DNA of 64,000 nt. It comes from Henckelia pumila. Lineage: Eukaryota; Streptophyta; Magnoliopsida; Lamiales; Gesneriaceae. Position numbers and translations under genes: made by a program. This document shows positions 1 to 12,987 of this stretch, in pieces. The notes under the pieces are model-generated. The model was not told the origin of the DNA. It ran no database searches and was given only the letters and a program-made list of their open reading frames with translations. Numbering within the stretch: the stretch's first letter is position 1; the number at the start of each line of letters is the position of its first letter. The stretch covers positions 158,549,753 to 158,613,752 of the forward strand of contig NC_133123.1 of the NCBI RefSeq assembly GCF_033568475.1, read 5' to 3'.

Positions 1-2036
1 GTTAATTTGCAAAACCGAACAATTGGCGACGCAAAACCTAACATTTGGCGACGCAAAAGCACGTCGCAAAAAGATCAACAATTTTTTTTTAGAACCAAAG
101 TGGCTCGCTCGAGCGAGCCTCACCTCTCGCTCGAGCGAGCGCCGCTCGGGTCTAGGACCCCTTGGCTCACTCGAGCGAGCTAAGCTCTGTCCGGCTGCTC
201 AAAATTTGACTTTTTGCTGTCAAATAGAAGTTTGGGATGCCTCAGCTCTTCTAATAACACCATACATGAATAAGAGAAGATAATAACATCAAAACACAAC
301 TCAACATGTATATCTAATCTTACATAATCAAAGACATGTTCTTTACAAACATAATATGAAGGCTAACAAGTACTTGACAACATCATACAAAGTTCTTGTA
401 TCATTCTACCATGTTTCAACAACTCAAAGTACAAGTTGTTCTGCTAAAATACAAATTGTTCTGCTAAAACCCGAGTCCTCACATGCTAAGACTCTCTCTC
501 GAGCCATCCCTGTCACTTCTGACCAGCTCCTGCCCCACCTATTGCCATGCACACATACAAAACAAAGCAATAGCCGGATACCTCCGGTGAGAATAAAATC
601 CCAGTATAAACAACATAATGCGCGAGATAATAAACGTGAATGCAATGCATATGACAAAAGAGGCTATCAAGCTGATATCAATAGGATATAAGTTCTTGGG
701 ATCCCGAGGAAATAAAATCGTCAACAAACACCAACTCATCCAATCGAGGTGAAGTTAAATACTTTATTTCCTCTGACTTTGGTGCAACTATAGTGAGTCT
801 TCTGGCTCTGGAAGTAAGTCTACATTCCGTGCCACTCAACTACAATCCGCCAAACGTCATATGCACTCTAGGCTTTTCAACCCTCTGTGCTTATCAGGCT
901 GGAGTTCAAGATGAATGTAACATGGTCTGTATGCATTAAGTGCTATAAAACACCTTGAACATGTACTTAAATAAGCAAGAAAAACAATCAAATCATTTAA
1001 TCACATAAAACACATAATCAACCAAGTATGTGATTAACAAGGGAATACTCGAAACAATAGCTATTTCGAGCGTTCTATCCCATCTGGATTAGCTGTCATT
1101 TATACCTTTCGCTGTCGAGTCTGAAAATACTTCAAATCTGAAAATAAAATCAACAACAACATATAAAAATCTGCTCAGCTTCTCAACTTCATTTCAAGTA
1201 CAAATGCTAGCAAACCTTGCTTCACTCCTTCTTGGTTCGAATCGAAGATCTCGAGTTCGGAAAACGTCAATACAAAGCTGAAATGACATATAAAGTAGCT
1301 ACCAAGATCAGAATACAACTCAAACCATGCTTCTTTCAAACCATAATAGCAAAATGTTGCCATTTTGTAAATCGACGGCGTAACGGCTAAAAACCGGCAA
1401 CCGAATCAATATCACAATCAATCCAACAAGCAATATAACTCATAATCTCTAACATATCATCTCAATAACATCAAAATCAGTAACATTTAGACATGGTAGT
1501 GTTCGACTTGTTCTTTCCAAATTCATATAAAATCCGAACGACAGTCTTTTTCCGAACCGTCTGCGAATACATAACCGGTACTAGCTCCATCACATATATA
1601 TTCAAAAAGAATATCAACCCATCTTCAACATAAAAATAAAGTATGAGAAATCTCAATAAAATTTGTACCAAAACGAAGGTCTCGGAGCAGTGATCGCAGA
1701 TATATATTTATCTGGAATTTCTGATGGCCGGATCGCAAGTTATCGGAGCTTTTACGGGATGAAAATGGCGTGAACACAAGGCTGAACGTAATCTCCCTTT
1801 CTTTCTGCTGATATAAACCTGTAAATGGAGAAAATCAAGTGGGTTTAAAGATATATATTAGCCAAATTGCAGTTTAGTCCCTGAACTTTTGGCTATTTGC
1901 AATTCAGTCCCCGGAAAAGCGAGTTAATTCAATTTCAATCCTTATTCATTTAAGAATATTAGAATTTAATTCTAAACTCTAAATATTCCCAAATTAAATA
2001 TTCTTGGATTAAAATTAAATAATCCCGGGCCTTACA
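1..2036 (-). repeat. 3' LTR of the minus-strand chromovirus (partial)
   Basis: It aligns throughout with 7121-9081, with scattered substitutions. It carries about 39 bp near 749-787 that the right copy lacks, and a longer GC-rich stretch near 130-200. On the minus strand the LTR begins TGTAAGGCCC at 2036. It contains the palindrome GGCTCGCTCGAGCGAGCC at 102-119. Open frames inside it are short and not gene-like. Confidence 0.93.
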
Positions 2037-2050
2037 TTTCTCCCCCACTA
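2037..2050 (-). other. Polypurine tract
   Basis: The minus strand reads a purine run (GTGGGGGAGAAA) directly before the 3' LTR start TGTAAGG. It is preceded, at 2060-2074, by GATTTCGAGGACGAA, a stretch shared with the other two chromoviruses in this window. Confidence 0.85.
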
Positions 2051-2147
2051 AGACATGAGTTCGTCCTCGAAATCATAAGCAAGCTGTATAGATAATCTGT
2101 ATACACATAAGATAATGAAATGACAGAAAACAGAATAAGAACTCACA

Positions 2148-5100
2148 TCAATGAAACAACTCTGAAAATCTCTGTCTCATGTCTGACTCAGTCTCCCAAG
2201 TCGCTTCTTCTGTGCCATGTCGACTCCACTGAACCTTGACTAGCTGAATAATCTTGTTTCTGAGCTGTTTGTCTTTATGATCCAGAATCTGAATATGCTG
2301 CTCAAAATAACTAAGAGTCTCGTCCAGTTCAGCTTCATCAGACTGAAGAATATGGGAAGGACCAGGCTGATACTTCCGTAGCATAGAGACATGGAATACG
2401 TCATGAATACAAGACAAAGATGGAGGAAGAGCGAGTCGATAAGCAAGATCGCCTATCTTCTCGATAATCTCATACGAACCGATAAAACGCGGAGATAACT
2501 TTCCTCTCTTGCCAAATATGACTGTACCTCTAAACGGAGAAATCTTCAAGAAAACTCTGTCTCCCTGATCAAAAGATAGAGGTCGTCGTCTGATATTTGC
2601 ATACTTTGCTTGTCTGTCTTGAGCTGTTTTCATTCTTTTCTGTATAAGCTTTACCTTTTCAGTCATTTCTCTGATCATATCCGGCCCAACATCTAGTACA
2701 TCTGAGATATCATCCCAATATAACGGTGATCTACATTTCTTTCCGTACAGTGCTTCAAAAGGAGCCATCTCAATGCTAGTCTGATAGCTATTATTATAAG
2801 AGAATTCTGCAAGTGGTAATGAATCTTGCCAACTAGTACCAAAATCTATTACTACAGCTCTCAACATATCCTCAAGTGTTTGGATAGTTCGCTCTGACTG
2901 TCCGTCTGTTTGAGGATGATAAGCTGTACTCAGATGCAATTGAGTACCAAGAGCTTGTTGCAAGCTATACCAAAAGTGTGATGTAAATCTAGGGTCTCGA
3001 TCTGAAACGATAGATTTAGGCACACCATGTAATCTTACCACTTCTCTGACGTAAATTTCTGCCATTTGATCATGTCTGTATGTCATCCTGTACGGAATAA
3101 AACATGATGATTTCGTCAAACGATCAATAATCACCCAAATGGCATCGCACCCCCTGGATGAACGTGGTAGCTGTGTAACGAAATCCATGGAAATGTGATC
3201 CCATTTTCATTCTGGAACTGATAAACTCTGTAATAGACCACCTGGCTTCTTTCGTTCAGCTTTTACCTGTTGGCAATTCAAACATCTGGATACAAATTCA
3301 GTCACATCTGACTTCATCTGTTTCCACCAATACTGCATCTTCAGATCATTATACATTTTTCTGCCACCAGGATGAATACTGAATCGACTGCTGTGAGCTT
3401 CTTTCAATATCTGCTGTTGCAAATCTGAAATATCTGAAACAACAAGTCTGTTATTCACATATAACACATCATCAGCACTGACCTGATATTCATATTGATG
3501 TCCCGATCTGACCATATCAATCGAATTCTGAATATTCGGATCCTCTTTCTGTGCTTCTTTGATTCTTATCAAAAGTTCTGGCTCAGCTTTCATAGCATAA
3601 ACACGGATAGGTTGCATATCTGTTTCAAATACTAGTCTAGAAATACAACAATCTTCCACCAATTGAGATACACCTATCGTAGACAAGGATAAGGAACATA
3701 CCTTTCTACTCAAGGCGTCTGCAGCTGCATTAGATTTTCCTGAATAATATTTGATCTCACAGTCGAAATCTTTCAGTAAATCAAGCCATCTACGCTGTCT
3801 CATATTCAATTCTGATTGCGAAAACAGATATTTCAAACATTTATGATCAGAAAAGATGTCAAACTTCTCACCATAAAGATAATGTCGCCATATTTTCAAT
3901 GCAAAGACAATACCGGCAAGCTCCAAATCATGGATAGGATACCAAGTCTCATGTGGCTTCAATTGTCTCGATGCATAAGCGATAACATGTCCTCGCTGCA
4001 TAAGTACACAACCCAGACCCTTGTGAAAAGCATCACAATAGACAACAAAATCACCCGTACCTGATGGAATCGTCAAGATAGGTGCACTTGTAAGCCTTTT
4101 CTTCAATTCCAAGAAACTCGTTTCACACGCTTCAGTCCAGACATACGGCATATTTTTCTGAGTCAATTGCGTAATAGGCTTCGCAATGCTGGAAAAATCT
4201 CTAATAAAGCGTCGATAATAACCTGCCAAGCCCATAAAACTCCGTATTTCTGGCACTGAGGTAGGTCTAGGCCAATTCATTACAGCCTCTACCTTGCTTG
4301 GATCCACTGAAATCCCATCACCTGAAATAATATGCCCAAGAAACACAACTTTCTGCAACCAAAATTCACATTTCGATAACTTTGCATATAATTGCTCATT
4401 TCTCAAAGTCTGTAAAATGATTCTGAGATGTTCAGCATGATCATCCACATTCTTGGAATATATCAAGATATCATCGATAAAAATAATGACAAAGTCATCC
4501 AAGTATTTCTGAAATACCCGATTCATTAATCCCATAAATACTGCAGGAGCATTGGTTAAACCAAAAGGCATGACGATAAATTCATAATGTCCATACCTTG
4601 TTCTGAAAGCAGTTTTAGGAATATTTTCATCTCGTACTCGCAACTGATGATATCCGGATCGCAAATCAATCTTAGAATAGATGCTCGAACCCTGTAGTTG
4701 ATCAAACAAATCATGTATTCTAGGCAGTGGATATTTATTCTTGATGGTTACCTTGTTCAATTGACGATAATCAATACATAAGCGCATTGAACCATCTTTT
4801 TTTCGTACAAACAGTACTGGAGCGCCCCAAGGTGAAACGCTCGGCCTAATGTGCCCCTTGGCCAATAAATCTTCCAGCTGATCTTTCAACTCCTTTAATT
4901 CAATAGGTGCCATTCTGTAAGGAGCTTTGGATATTGGCTGCGTACCTGGCATTAAATCAATGCTGAAATCTATCTCTCGGACTGGAGGTAAACCAGGAAT
5001 TTCATCAGGAAATACATCAGCAAATTCATGCACAACTGGAATATCTGTTACTGCTGAACTGGATTTCAATACATCGACTGCATAAATCAGAAATCCTTCC

Positions 5101-6731
5101 GCCCCTCTCTGCAATAAACGGGTCATAGATAACACAGATATCAAAGAGATCTTGGCTCGAGAACCCTTACCGTAGAATTTCCATTCAGATGCCATTCCTG
5201 GTCTAAATCTGACCACTTTCTGGAAACAATCTACAGTCGCCCTGTACTTGGTTAACATGCCTATACCGACAATACAATCGAAATATGATAATCCAAGTAC
5301 TATACAATATATATCAATCACATTCCCGTCATATTGCAAAGAACAATTTCGAATCATTCGAACAGATATAATACCTTCACCCAAAGGTGATGAAATAGAA
5401 ATAACAGTAGGCAATTGCTCAGACGATAAAGAATGCATCATAACAAAATTTTCAGAGATGACTGTATGTGATGCACCTGTATCTATCAAAACATAGGCAG
5501 GATAACCATAAATAAAGCAGTTACCTGCTATGACATCGTCAGGTGCTGCCTGTGCCTGTTCCTCAGTAAGTGCAAATACTCGAGCCTGTTGTCTAGGAGG
5601 TTGAGTCACAGTCTGGATTCCTCCTGCTCTGGTCTGTTGTTGAGGCTGGAATGAATGCACTGATTGCCTTTCCGCCTGAGGTGCTGGTCGAGAAGAACTT
5701 TCACCAATAGCTCGTTGAGGACATACCTTGGCATAATGACCTGGTTGGCGACAGATATTACAATTTCCTAACACACCTCTACACTGTTCAATTGCATGTC
5801 GTCCACCACATTTACCACAAAATGCTCCTGACTCACCAGTTCTCTGCTCTGTACCAAAATGTCTCTGTCCACTAGAACTGGAAGAACTACTGCCTGCCCT
5901 CTTGAATTGCTTCCCTTTTGGCCTGAATCTAGAATCCTTTCTGCCACTGCTTCCTCCCTCAACTCTGAGAGATGATTGCTGAAATTGTGGCGGATTCTGT
6001 GGAAGTGATGCTGATACAGGCTATGGTAATGGCTGTGGAATGAACGGTGCTCCTCTTTGTCGCAATAACCCGGCTTCTGCTCCCTTAGCTTTATTGAAGG
6101 CGTCAGCAAAAGTATTAGGTCGTCCACTATTCACCAAAGTAAACACATCCGGATTGAGGCCATTGATAAACTAATCTGCCATTGCTTCATCAGTAGCTGC
6201 TATATGTGGAGCAAACTTCAAAAGACTTGAAAATTTGGCCACATATTCTTCGATATTCAAGTTGCCTTGCCTTAGATTGGCAAATTCAACACCCTTATCC
6301 TTCCTGTAGGAGACTGGAAAGAAAAGTTGATAGAACTCAGTTTTAAATACAGTCCAGGTGATAGTCGTACCTCGTTATTTCAATGCCCGTTTTGTTGTAA
6401 TCCACCAACTTTTGGCAACTTCATGGAGTTGATGTATTACCAGTCGGGTATGACGATCATCGGTATAATCAAGTGATTCAAACAACTGTTCTATATCTTC
6501 AAGCCAATTTTCACAATCAACTGAATTTTCTGTTCCTTTCAGTTTTGGCAGTTTGAATGACTAAAATCGCTTCAACAAAGTCTCCATTGGAGTAGCAGTA
6601 GGATCCATTGGGTCAGCAGATGTACTACCCTGTGCATTCTGAAGTTCAGCAATTGGCAGTGGTACTGGTGCTGGTTCAGCCTGAGGAACCGCTAATGGAT
6701 ATCTAGTGGCCGGTGCTTTACGAGGAGGCAT
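2148..6731 (-). pseudogene. Chromovirus gag-pol polyprotein, inactivated by five in-frame stops
   Basis: A single reading frame starts at the ATG 6731-6729 and runs about 1528 codons to 2148 with no frameshift. It is broken by nonsense codons at 6561-6563, 6375-6377, 6171-6173, 6021-6023 and 3207-3209. The four upstream stops lie in gag; the last falls between the zinc-binding and catalytic parts of integrase. Visible domains in order are: gag; CCHC knuckle [14 protein letters not shown] near residue 325; protease LIDTGASH near 418; RT with FIDDILIYS near 745; RNase H ([10 protein letters not shown]); integrase HHCC ending [16 protein letters not shown]; integrase core ([25 protein letters not shown]); and a chromodomain-like tail (KVQWSRHGTEEATWE). 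The element cannot be autonomous as read. Confidence 0.92.
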
Positions 6732-7048
6732 ATCTGATTGTCAAACAGATTAGTGCATAAACAATATCATATGCAGCAATTTATTCCATCCTTCTCTGAT
6801 AAGCATTCTCATGCATTCTCATGAGAATTTAGGTTCTGACTGAGGATAATCTGGAATACAATTGCATATATAGCATGCAGTAGCAATAAAAGCACATAAT
6901 CATGCAATCACATAATTATTGCATTATAAATCATGCTAACAAATAGTGCACATAATCAGATACAACATGTAATCTCATGTAATATCAAACAATCAGACAG
7001 ACTCAATCTACCCCGCTCATCACCTTCTATCTAAATCCAAAAACTTAC

Positions 7049-7060
7049 GCTCTGATACGA
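7049..7060 (-). other. Primer binding site (initiator Met tRNA type)
   Basis: On the minus strand this reads TCGTATCAGAGC, two bases after the 5' LTR. It differs by one base from TGGTATCAGAGC, the usual complement of plant initiator Met tRNA, which occurs intact in the element at 44944-52182. Confidence 0.8.
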
Positions 7061-7062
7061 CC

Positions 7063-9081
7063 TGTTGTGGGGACCCGGGTTTCTAATCAAATCATATAGG
7101 GCGATTAGTAACTAAAAATAGTTAATTTGCAAAACCGGACAATTGGCGACGCAAAACCTAACATTTGGCGACGCCAAAGCACGTCGCAAAAAGATCAACA
7201 AATTTTTTTTTTTTTAGAGCCAAAGTGGCTCGCTCGAGCGAGCCTCACCTCTCGCTCGAGCGAGCTGCGCTCTGTTCGGCTGCTCAAAATCTGGCTTTTG
7301 CTGTCAAATAGAAGTTTGGGATGCCTCAGCTCTTCTAATAACACCATACATGAATAAGAGAAGATAATAACATCAAAACACAACCCAACATGTATATCTA
7401 ATCTTACATAATCAAAGACATGTTCTTTACAAACATAATATGAAGGCTAACAAGTACTTGACAACATCATACAAATTTCTTGTATCATTCTACCATGTTT
7501 CAACAACTCAAAGTACAAGTTGTTCTGCTAAAATACAAGTTGTTCTGCTAAAACTCGAGTCCTCACATGCTAAGACTCTCTCTCGAGCTATCCCTGTCGC
7601 TTCTGACCAGCTCCTGCCCCACCTATTGTCATGCACACATACAAAATAAAGCAATAGCCGGATACCTCCGGTGAGAATAAAATCCCGGTATAAACAACAT
7701 AATGCGCGAGATAATAAACGTGAATGCAATGCATATGACAAAAGAGGCTATCAAGCTGATATCAATAGGATATAAGTTCTTGGGATCCCGAGAAAATAAA
7801 ATCGTCAACAAACACCAACTCACCCAATCGAGGTGAAGTGAGTCTTCTGGCTCTGGAAGTAAGTCTACATTCCGTGCCACTCAACTACAATCCGCCAAAC
7901 TTCATATGCACTCTAGGCTTTTCAACCCTCTATGCTTATCAGGCTGGAGTTCAAGATGAATGCAACATGGTCTGTATGCATTAATTTCTATAAAACACCT
8001 TGAACATGTACTTAAATAAGCAAGCAAAACAATCAAATCATTTAATCACATAAAACACATAATCAACTAAGTATGTGATTAACAAGGGAATACTCGAAAC
8101 AATAGCAATTTCGAGCGTTCTATCCCATCTGGATTAGCTGTCATTTATACCTTTCGCTGTCGAGTCTGAAAATACTTCAAATCTGAAAATAAAATCAACA
8201 ACAACATATAAAAATCTGCTCAGCTTCTCAACTTCATTTCAAGTACAAATGCTAGCAAACCTTGCTTCACTCCTTCTTGGTTCGAATCGAAGATCTCGAG
8301 TTCGGCAAACGTCAATACAAAGCTGAAATGACATATAAAGTAGCTACCAAGATCAGAATACAACTCAAACCATTCTTCTTTCAAACCATAATAGCAAAAT
8401 CTTGCCATTTTGTAAATCGACGGCGTAACGGCTAAAAACCGGCAACCGAATCAATATCACAATCAATCCAACAAGCAATATAACTCATAATCTCTAACAT
8501 ATCATCTCAATAACATCAAAATCAGTAACATTCAGACATGGTAGTGTTCGACTTGTTCTTTCCAAATTCATATAAAATCCGAACGACAGTCTTTTTCCGA
8601 ACCGTCTGCGAATTCATAACCTGTACTAGCTCCATCACATATATATTCAAAAAGAATATCAACCCATCTTCAACATAAAAATAAAGTATGAGAAAGCTCA
8701 ATAAAAGTTGTACCAAAACGAAGGTCTCGGAGCAGTGATCGCAGATATATATTTATCTGGAATTTCTGATGGCCGGATCGCAAGGTATCGGAGCTTTTAC
8801 GGGATGAAAATGGCGTGAACACAAGGCTGAACGTAATCTCCCTTTCTTTCTGCTGATATAAACGTGTAAATGGAGAAAATCAAGTGGGTTTAAAGATATA
8901 TATTAGCCAAATTGCAGTTTAGTCCCTGAACTTTTGGCTATTTGCAATTCAGTCCCCGAAAAAGCGAGTTAATTCAATTTCAATCCTTATTCATTTAAGA
9001 ATATTAGAATTTAATTCTAAACTCTAAATATTCCCAAATTAAATATTTTCGGATTAAAATTAAATAATCCCGGGCCTTACA
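7063..9081 (-). repeat. 5' LTR of the minus-strand chromovirus
   Basis: This complete LTR of about 2.02 kb begins TGTAAGGCCC at 9081 (minus strand) and ends CAACA at 7063, next to the primer binding site. The same 18-bp palindrome found in the 3' LTR occurs at 7227-7244. Confidence 0.92.
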
Positions 9082-10496
9082 CAATCCTTCTTATATTTGG
9101 AGATCTATAATCTGGAGTCGTCCTCTTCTTCAAAAGGGACTTTGTTGGCATGTAGGTGATGGATCAAAGATAGCCACACTCGGAGATCGTTGGATTTTTG
9201 GTAACGTCGCTTGTTTAGCTCGTCCTCATCTCTCGTGTGATTATATTAATGTGAGTTCTCTGATTTCGAATGGGAAATGGAACGAGACTTTGGTCCGACA
9301 ATTGTTTGTACATCACCAAGTGGAAGATATTTATCTATTCCTTTATCTCAAAGTAGAACTCAGGATCTTCGCTTCTGGATTTTTGATGCTAAAGGAAATT
9401 ACTCGGTGAAAGATGGTTACAAAGCAGAAATAGGTTTCTTTGATTCACCTCAATCGAGCTCTGCTTTGATATCTACTAAATGGTGGCAATTTATATGGGT
9501 TCTCTCCATTCCTCCGAAAGTGCGTATTTTTTGGTGGAGGGTCCTAAATAACATGATCCCTACGGAAGCTAATCTGAGAGCTCACCATGTTCCAGTTATC
9601 GGCTTCTGCCCTCTTTGTCATTTTCATAATGATTCAACGACTCATGCTTTATTCTTTTGTCTGATGGTTAAATCTAGTTGGAAGATAACGGAATTTTGGC
9701 ACCTGCTTAAACAAGAGAGAAATCTGGATACTTGGGATTTAATTCATTTGATGAGAGCTAATCTGAAGACTCTTCAATTTGAAATGTTTGCTGTGTGCTC
9801 TTGGGCTATCTGGACAGAAAGAAATCGCCTTCTTCATGATAAAGATTCACGAACAGGTTTGGGTGATATTCATTGGTGTTTTGCTTTTTTACATGAATTC
9901 CAGAATGCTAAAAGAGCTTCCATTACTGGCATTGATTTCATGATTTGGGGACAAGTGTATCCGCAAGTTTTTGGTCTGTTCCACCGCCCAATCTTCTCCG
10001 GTTAGATGCAGCTGCTGCTTATATTGACAATACCAACGAGTTTGCTATTGGTGGGGTGATCAGAAACCATGAGGGGCAACCTATTTTAGTATTTGGAAGA
10101 CGAATTCGAAAACTGACATCTATCTTGTATGCGAAACTGGAGGCTATTTATGTTGGTTTAATCATTTCAGGTGACAATAATTTGCAAATTCATTTAATTT
10201 CATCGGACTCCCTTTTAGCAGTACAATCAGTTACTTGTTCAGAAGGGAATTGGAGTTATGCCGACACTATTGTAGAAAGATTAAATATTTACTTGGTCCA
10301 GCTGGTTCTTGTTATCTTATTCCTGTTAGAAGATCTGCTAATTCAGTAGCTCATTCTCTTGCTTTGTTTGCTATTTTCTCCCCCTTCCAATTTGTTTGGA
10401 TGCGGGGTAGTTTTTCTTTTTGGTTGATAAATCTTGTTATTACAGACATCAATTCGTCTTGAATATAATGCAAGTTTTATTGTCAAAAAAAAAAAA
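9082..10496 (+). pseudogene. LINE ORF2 C-terminal fragment (zf-RVT and RNase H), frameshifted
   Basis: This is the 3' end of an L1-type plant LINE. It starts at the chromovirus boundary inside ORF2 (PSYIWRSIIWSRPLLQKG..., around 9084). It shows the zinc-binding RT-associated domain (FWWRVLNNMIPTEANL, CPLCHFHNDSTTHALFFC) and an RNase H-like domain (RLDAAAAYIDNTNE, SSDSLLAVQSV, RSANSVAHSLALF). Frame changes are needed near 9325, 9985 and 10300, so it is dead. A stop near 10460 is followed by an A-run at 10486-10496, taken as the LINE poly(A) tail. The endonuclease and RT portions would lie left of the chromovirus, outside the window. Confidence 0.88.
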
Positions 10497-12987
10497 CTCT
10501 TCTCTATATATTTTAATCTATAAAAAATAGTATAGGTCGAGAAATCTGCACACATTGTCGAACCATATACGTGTATGTTTTGTATCAATTTAAAAAAAAG
10601 GGGCTTTTAGCAATTATCTTAGTTTTTAGTTTTTATTTTTTATTTTTTATTTTTTGGGGGTTTTGTCATTAAAATGTATTTATTAGCACCATTTTTACAC
10701 TAAGATCCTTAGAAGCTTCGAGTAATAATTGAATTAATTCTCAGTTTTTCACAGTACGTTGAATGTCAATGTTATTTCATTTCCAAACACTACTTATAAT
10801 TAATACCAATAAGTTGGATATATATTAGAACCTCAAATCTCTAATCATATGCTCGGGGCATTTTTAATTTATGATTGCAAATATAGTAACGGTACCCCAA
10901 ATCTAAATGTGTGTCATGTATTTAGGGGTGTTTTCATGATTGTGAATATTGTAATGATGGTAAGTATCGTGATTAACACAGTTTTTTTTGTCGTGCTTAG
11001 TTTATCCTATCATCAAGAAAAGTTTCATTTAAATTTATCGACTACTCTTATATATTTTTTTAATATGAAGTTAAGCATAAATTGCGTTAAAAATATATAT
11101 ATATATATATAACGAATAAAACTAAAGTAGTACGACGAGAGAAATTGATATTAATAAAAAAAAGAGTATTATATTTTAGCTATCAAAACTAGTCATTATG
11201 AAAATATTTGTCTCAATAATATACTATATCATACATCGCTTTATCAACTACAATAAATGATTATGAGATAACTGTAAATCCTATTAATATTAAATATAAT
11301 ACCAACTAAATACATGAGTACATGGTTTATCACACACATGCATATATGGAAAATATTTACTAGTAATTTGCTCTCACATAGATTAAGCCGGACCCCGTTT
11401 GATGTCCTTACCTTTTTGTCCACGACTTGCCAACCAAGTGGCGCATGAACTCGCTCGTTAAAACTTTATTTTAGGACAAAATTCGGTGTTTTTGAATGCA
11501 ATTTCATTCTTTCTTTGACATGTAAAATTAGAATTGTTGAATGCCTGAATGTACTATGTCTTCGTGATTAAAAAAAAAAAACACATGTTGATGGTACCAT
11601 TATACATATCGTTTTATCAATAATTTTTTAATATCATTACTTTTTTTAAAATATATACATATATATATTTTCTACCCCATTTTGTCTTTCAAGTGTTATT
11701 TCTTTCATCAGTCCCACCTCACAAACATAAAAATGAATTAAAGGACAAGTGCATAAAAAAATAAAGTAGAATCATTGCGTGCATGAAACTCGGCTTCCTA
11801 TTCTAAGACCATAAAATCATATTAGCTTTAGGCGACGCCAATAAATACTAAAAGATATATATTGAAGGTCTTCTGATTTCAACTGCACCAATTATTGGGC
11901 TATACACTCTATAAACACTGAACTAAATTGACAAATGTAAAAATTCCAAATGTGAGTTTGTAAATGATTTAAATAGCTATGTACATATAATTTGTATGTA
12001 TTTAGAAGTACATCGAATATATCATATATCGATTTTTACAGTAATTATATCGCGAAATTTGTATTCAACCTACCATAAGATTTTAATAAATAAAATTTTT
12101 TATATCGAATTTTTTTAATGTAATAATTAATGTAAAAATATTGATGCACATGTAATATCACTCATATTAAAATGAAAATATAAATGTGAAAATTAGAGAC
12201 CGGAAAGGAAAAAACTGGCATTTGATTGAAGAAATGATAGAGCCGATTAAATTTTCAGCGGTAGATATCCACGATTTTGTTTTTATTGTTTTGTGTTCAC
12301 ACTCACGTTAGTTTCAAATCGAACCTTCATTGGCTGAATTTTTATTCTCGTTTCCACGTATCCATTCTCGTATTGCTCGAATTCGACCTATCATTTAAAG
12401 AGAAGAAAATTAATTATATTTCGAACAGATAATCCTACTTATATATTGGGTAAATACAAATCGATATTTTTACAATTGAGATTAACAAATTATCATGTCA
12501 AATGTAAGGATTATATATCTCTCATTTTTAAGGTGATCTATAATTATTATTTTTGCTTTCACAAAAAAATAAATAAATTATTTTTGGATATTATTAATTA
12601 TTAAAACTTTTAAAAACTATATTTATATTTATAAAAATGTTTTTTTTTGTTTGAAGAAGTATTTAGAAAAATGATTAAATCCCTCATTTTCTCAACATTG
12701 CTACAAAAATCCACCCAAACCTTAACTACACTGCAGAACCCGCCCCTCTCCTCCGGTTAGGTGTGTTGGTCTACATTTACACTCGTCTATACATACAACC
12801 CCTGCGTGTATGTATATCCTCTACATACATACGTCTCTCCGCCGATCATCCTTCTCCGATGTTGCCGAGTAAGTCTCCTTCTCTCTGAACTCCGCATTTG
12901 TGCTTACAATCGATCAGCCCATGCGTGTATGTGCGCGGATAATTGCGAATTTATGCATGCTACCGAGTAGATTTGGGAGAATCTGAT
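10497..12987. other. AT-rich intergenic region and upstream flank of the DUF627/DUF629 gene
   Basis: No coding sequence is recognised. It contains A/T homopolymer and (TA)n stretches, for example near 11090-11110 and 11650-11670, and a T/ATTTTT-rich run near 10620-10660. The last 250 bp become pyrimidine- and C-rich, consistent with promoter and 5' UTR. A five-codon upstream ORF, ATG at 12953 with stop at 12968-12970, precedes the main start. Confidence 0.5.

Larger units (their letters stand above)
1..9081 (-). mobile_element. Ty3/gypsy chromovirus (Tekay/Del-like), minus strand, cut by left window edge
   Basis: An LTR retrotransposon is read right to left: 5' LTR 7063-9081, primer binding site 7049-7060, gag-pol 6731-2148, polypurine tract just above 2037, 3' LTR 2036-1. 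The window starts about 58 bp inside the far end of the 3' LTR, judged by alignment to the other LTR. Domain order (gag, zinc knuckle, protease, RT, RNase H, integrase, C-terminal chromodomain-like tail) is that of Ty3/gypsy. The tail and the Met-tRNA-type primer site fit the Tekay/Del clade (family knowledge). LTRs of about 2 kb that are still very similar suggest moderate age. LINE coding sequence abuts the right end directly, so the element sits inside a LINE. The target duplication cannot be checked because the left flank is missing. Confidence 0.93.
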
